A stretch of DNA of 6,869 nt from Bacteroidales bacterium UBA4345 (GTDB lineage: Bacteria > Bacteroidota > Bacteroidia > Bacteroidales > Paludibacteraceae), in the NCBI GenBank assembly GCA_002396385.1, contig DGTD01000096.1, positions 1 through 6,869 of the forward strand, in the 5' to 3' direction. Both the position numbers and the translations under genes were made by a program. Positions 6,784-6,869 of the stretch are shown here, piece after piece. How positions within the stretch are numbered: the first letter of the stretch is position 1; every line of letters begins with the position of its first letter. The notes under the pieces were generated by a model. The model had not been told where the DNA came from and ran no database searches. It saw only the letters and a program-made list of their open reading frames with translations.

Positions 6784-6786
6784 AGA

Positions 6787-6824
6787 AGCAGAGGGGGCGT
6801 ATCGTTATGATCACCCCCTCTGCT
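6787..6824. terminator. Stable hairpin, possible bidirectional terminator
   Basis: AGCAGAGGGGG (6787-6797) pairs perfectly with CCCCCTCTGCT (6814-6824), 11 bp, around a 16-base loop that can itself form a 3-bp stem (ATC/GAT). The downstream flanks are modestly T-rich on both strands: AATCTTGTTT rightward and TCTTTATG leftward. It lies between the stop at 6781 of the possible remnant and a leftward stop at 6833-6835. Ending a leftward gene from beyond the right edge is the likelier role. The weak T tracts lower confidence. Confidence 0.55.
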
Positions 6825-6832
6825 AATCTTGT

Positions 6833-6869
6833 TTATGCTGCCGCCCCAAGGGACCGCTTCAACTTCACT
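6833..6869 (-). CDS. Possible C-terminal end of a leftward gene (partial)
   Basis: On the minus strand one frame enters from the right edge and reads VKLKRSLGAAA before a TAA at 6833-6835. The stop is followed 8 bases later by the 11-bp hairpin at 6787-6824, a normal gene-end layout. Of the other two leftward frames, one stops within the first bases and the other runs open through the hairpin, so it is less likely. Eleven residues are too few to identify a family. If real, this gene is convergent with prs. Confidence 0.3.
   Translation of the reverse strand, partial: VKLKRSLGAAA

Noticed and set aside
6582..6786. 6S RNA or another known structured RNA after prs
   Set aside because: The length is about right, but I cannot trace the long rod with a central bubble or any other known fold; only one 7-bp hairpin is evident.

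Overview
The window looks like a chromosomal segment from a member of the Bacteroidota, most likely the order Bacteroidales. Three things point there. The promoters are of the Bacteroides type (TAnnTTTG at -7, TTTG-like at -33). Start codons lack Shine-Dalgarno sequences and sit in A/T-rich leaders. The proteins (a TonB-C-terminal lipoprotein, MutS2, and a PRPP synthase carrying a CHKSREKANVV segment) are of types common in that phylum. I cannot name the genus from sequence alone.

Layout: positions 1-198 hold a leftward promoter (17-47) for a gene beyond the left edge, with operator-like inverted repeats around it, an A/T-rich stretch, and a leftward terminator (131-168). Then come three leftward genes: a lipoprotein with a carboxypeptidase-regulatory-like N-terminus and a TonB C-terminal domain (199-1989), an EamA/DMT-family transporter (2080-2955), and mutS2 (2959-5433). 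mutS2 and the transporter are 3 bases apart and almost certainly form an operon. The lipoprotein gene has its own -7 box in the gap after the transporter. A 133-base divergent intergenic region (5434-5566) holds back-to-back promoters for mutS2 (leftward) and prs (rightward). prs (5567-6511) encodes ribose-phosphate pyrophosphokinase, the source of PRPP for nucleotide, His, Trp and NAD synthesis, and ends in a very strong intrinsic terminator (6539-6581).

The last 290 bases hold no intact gene. They contain a small hairpin, a coding-like stretch split over two frames (6594-6783; possible gene remnant), an 11-bp hairpin that may be a bidirectional terminator (6787-6824), and what may be the last codons of a leftward gene entering from the right edge (6833-6869).

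Functionally this is mostly housekeeping: nucleotide metabolism, MutS2-type nucleic-acid or ribosome quality control, and a permease. The least ordinary gene is the lipoprotein, which carries a TonB energy-coupling domain without the usual TonB inner-membrane anchor. I see no CRISPR array, tRNA, rRNA, insertion sequence, phage gene or defence system, and no clear evidence of an undescribed multi-gene system.
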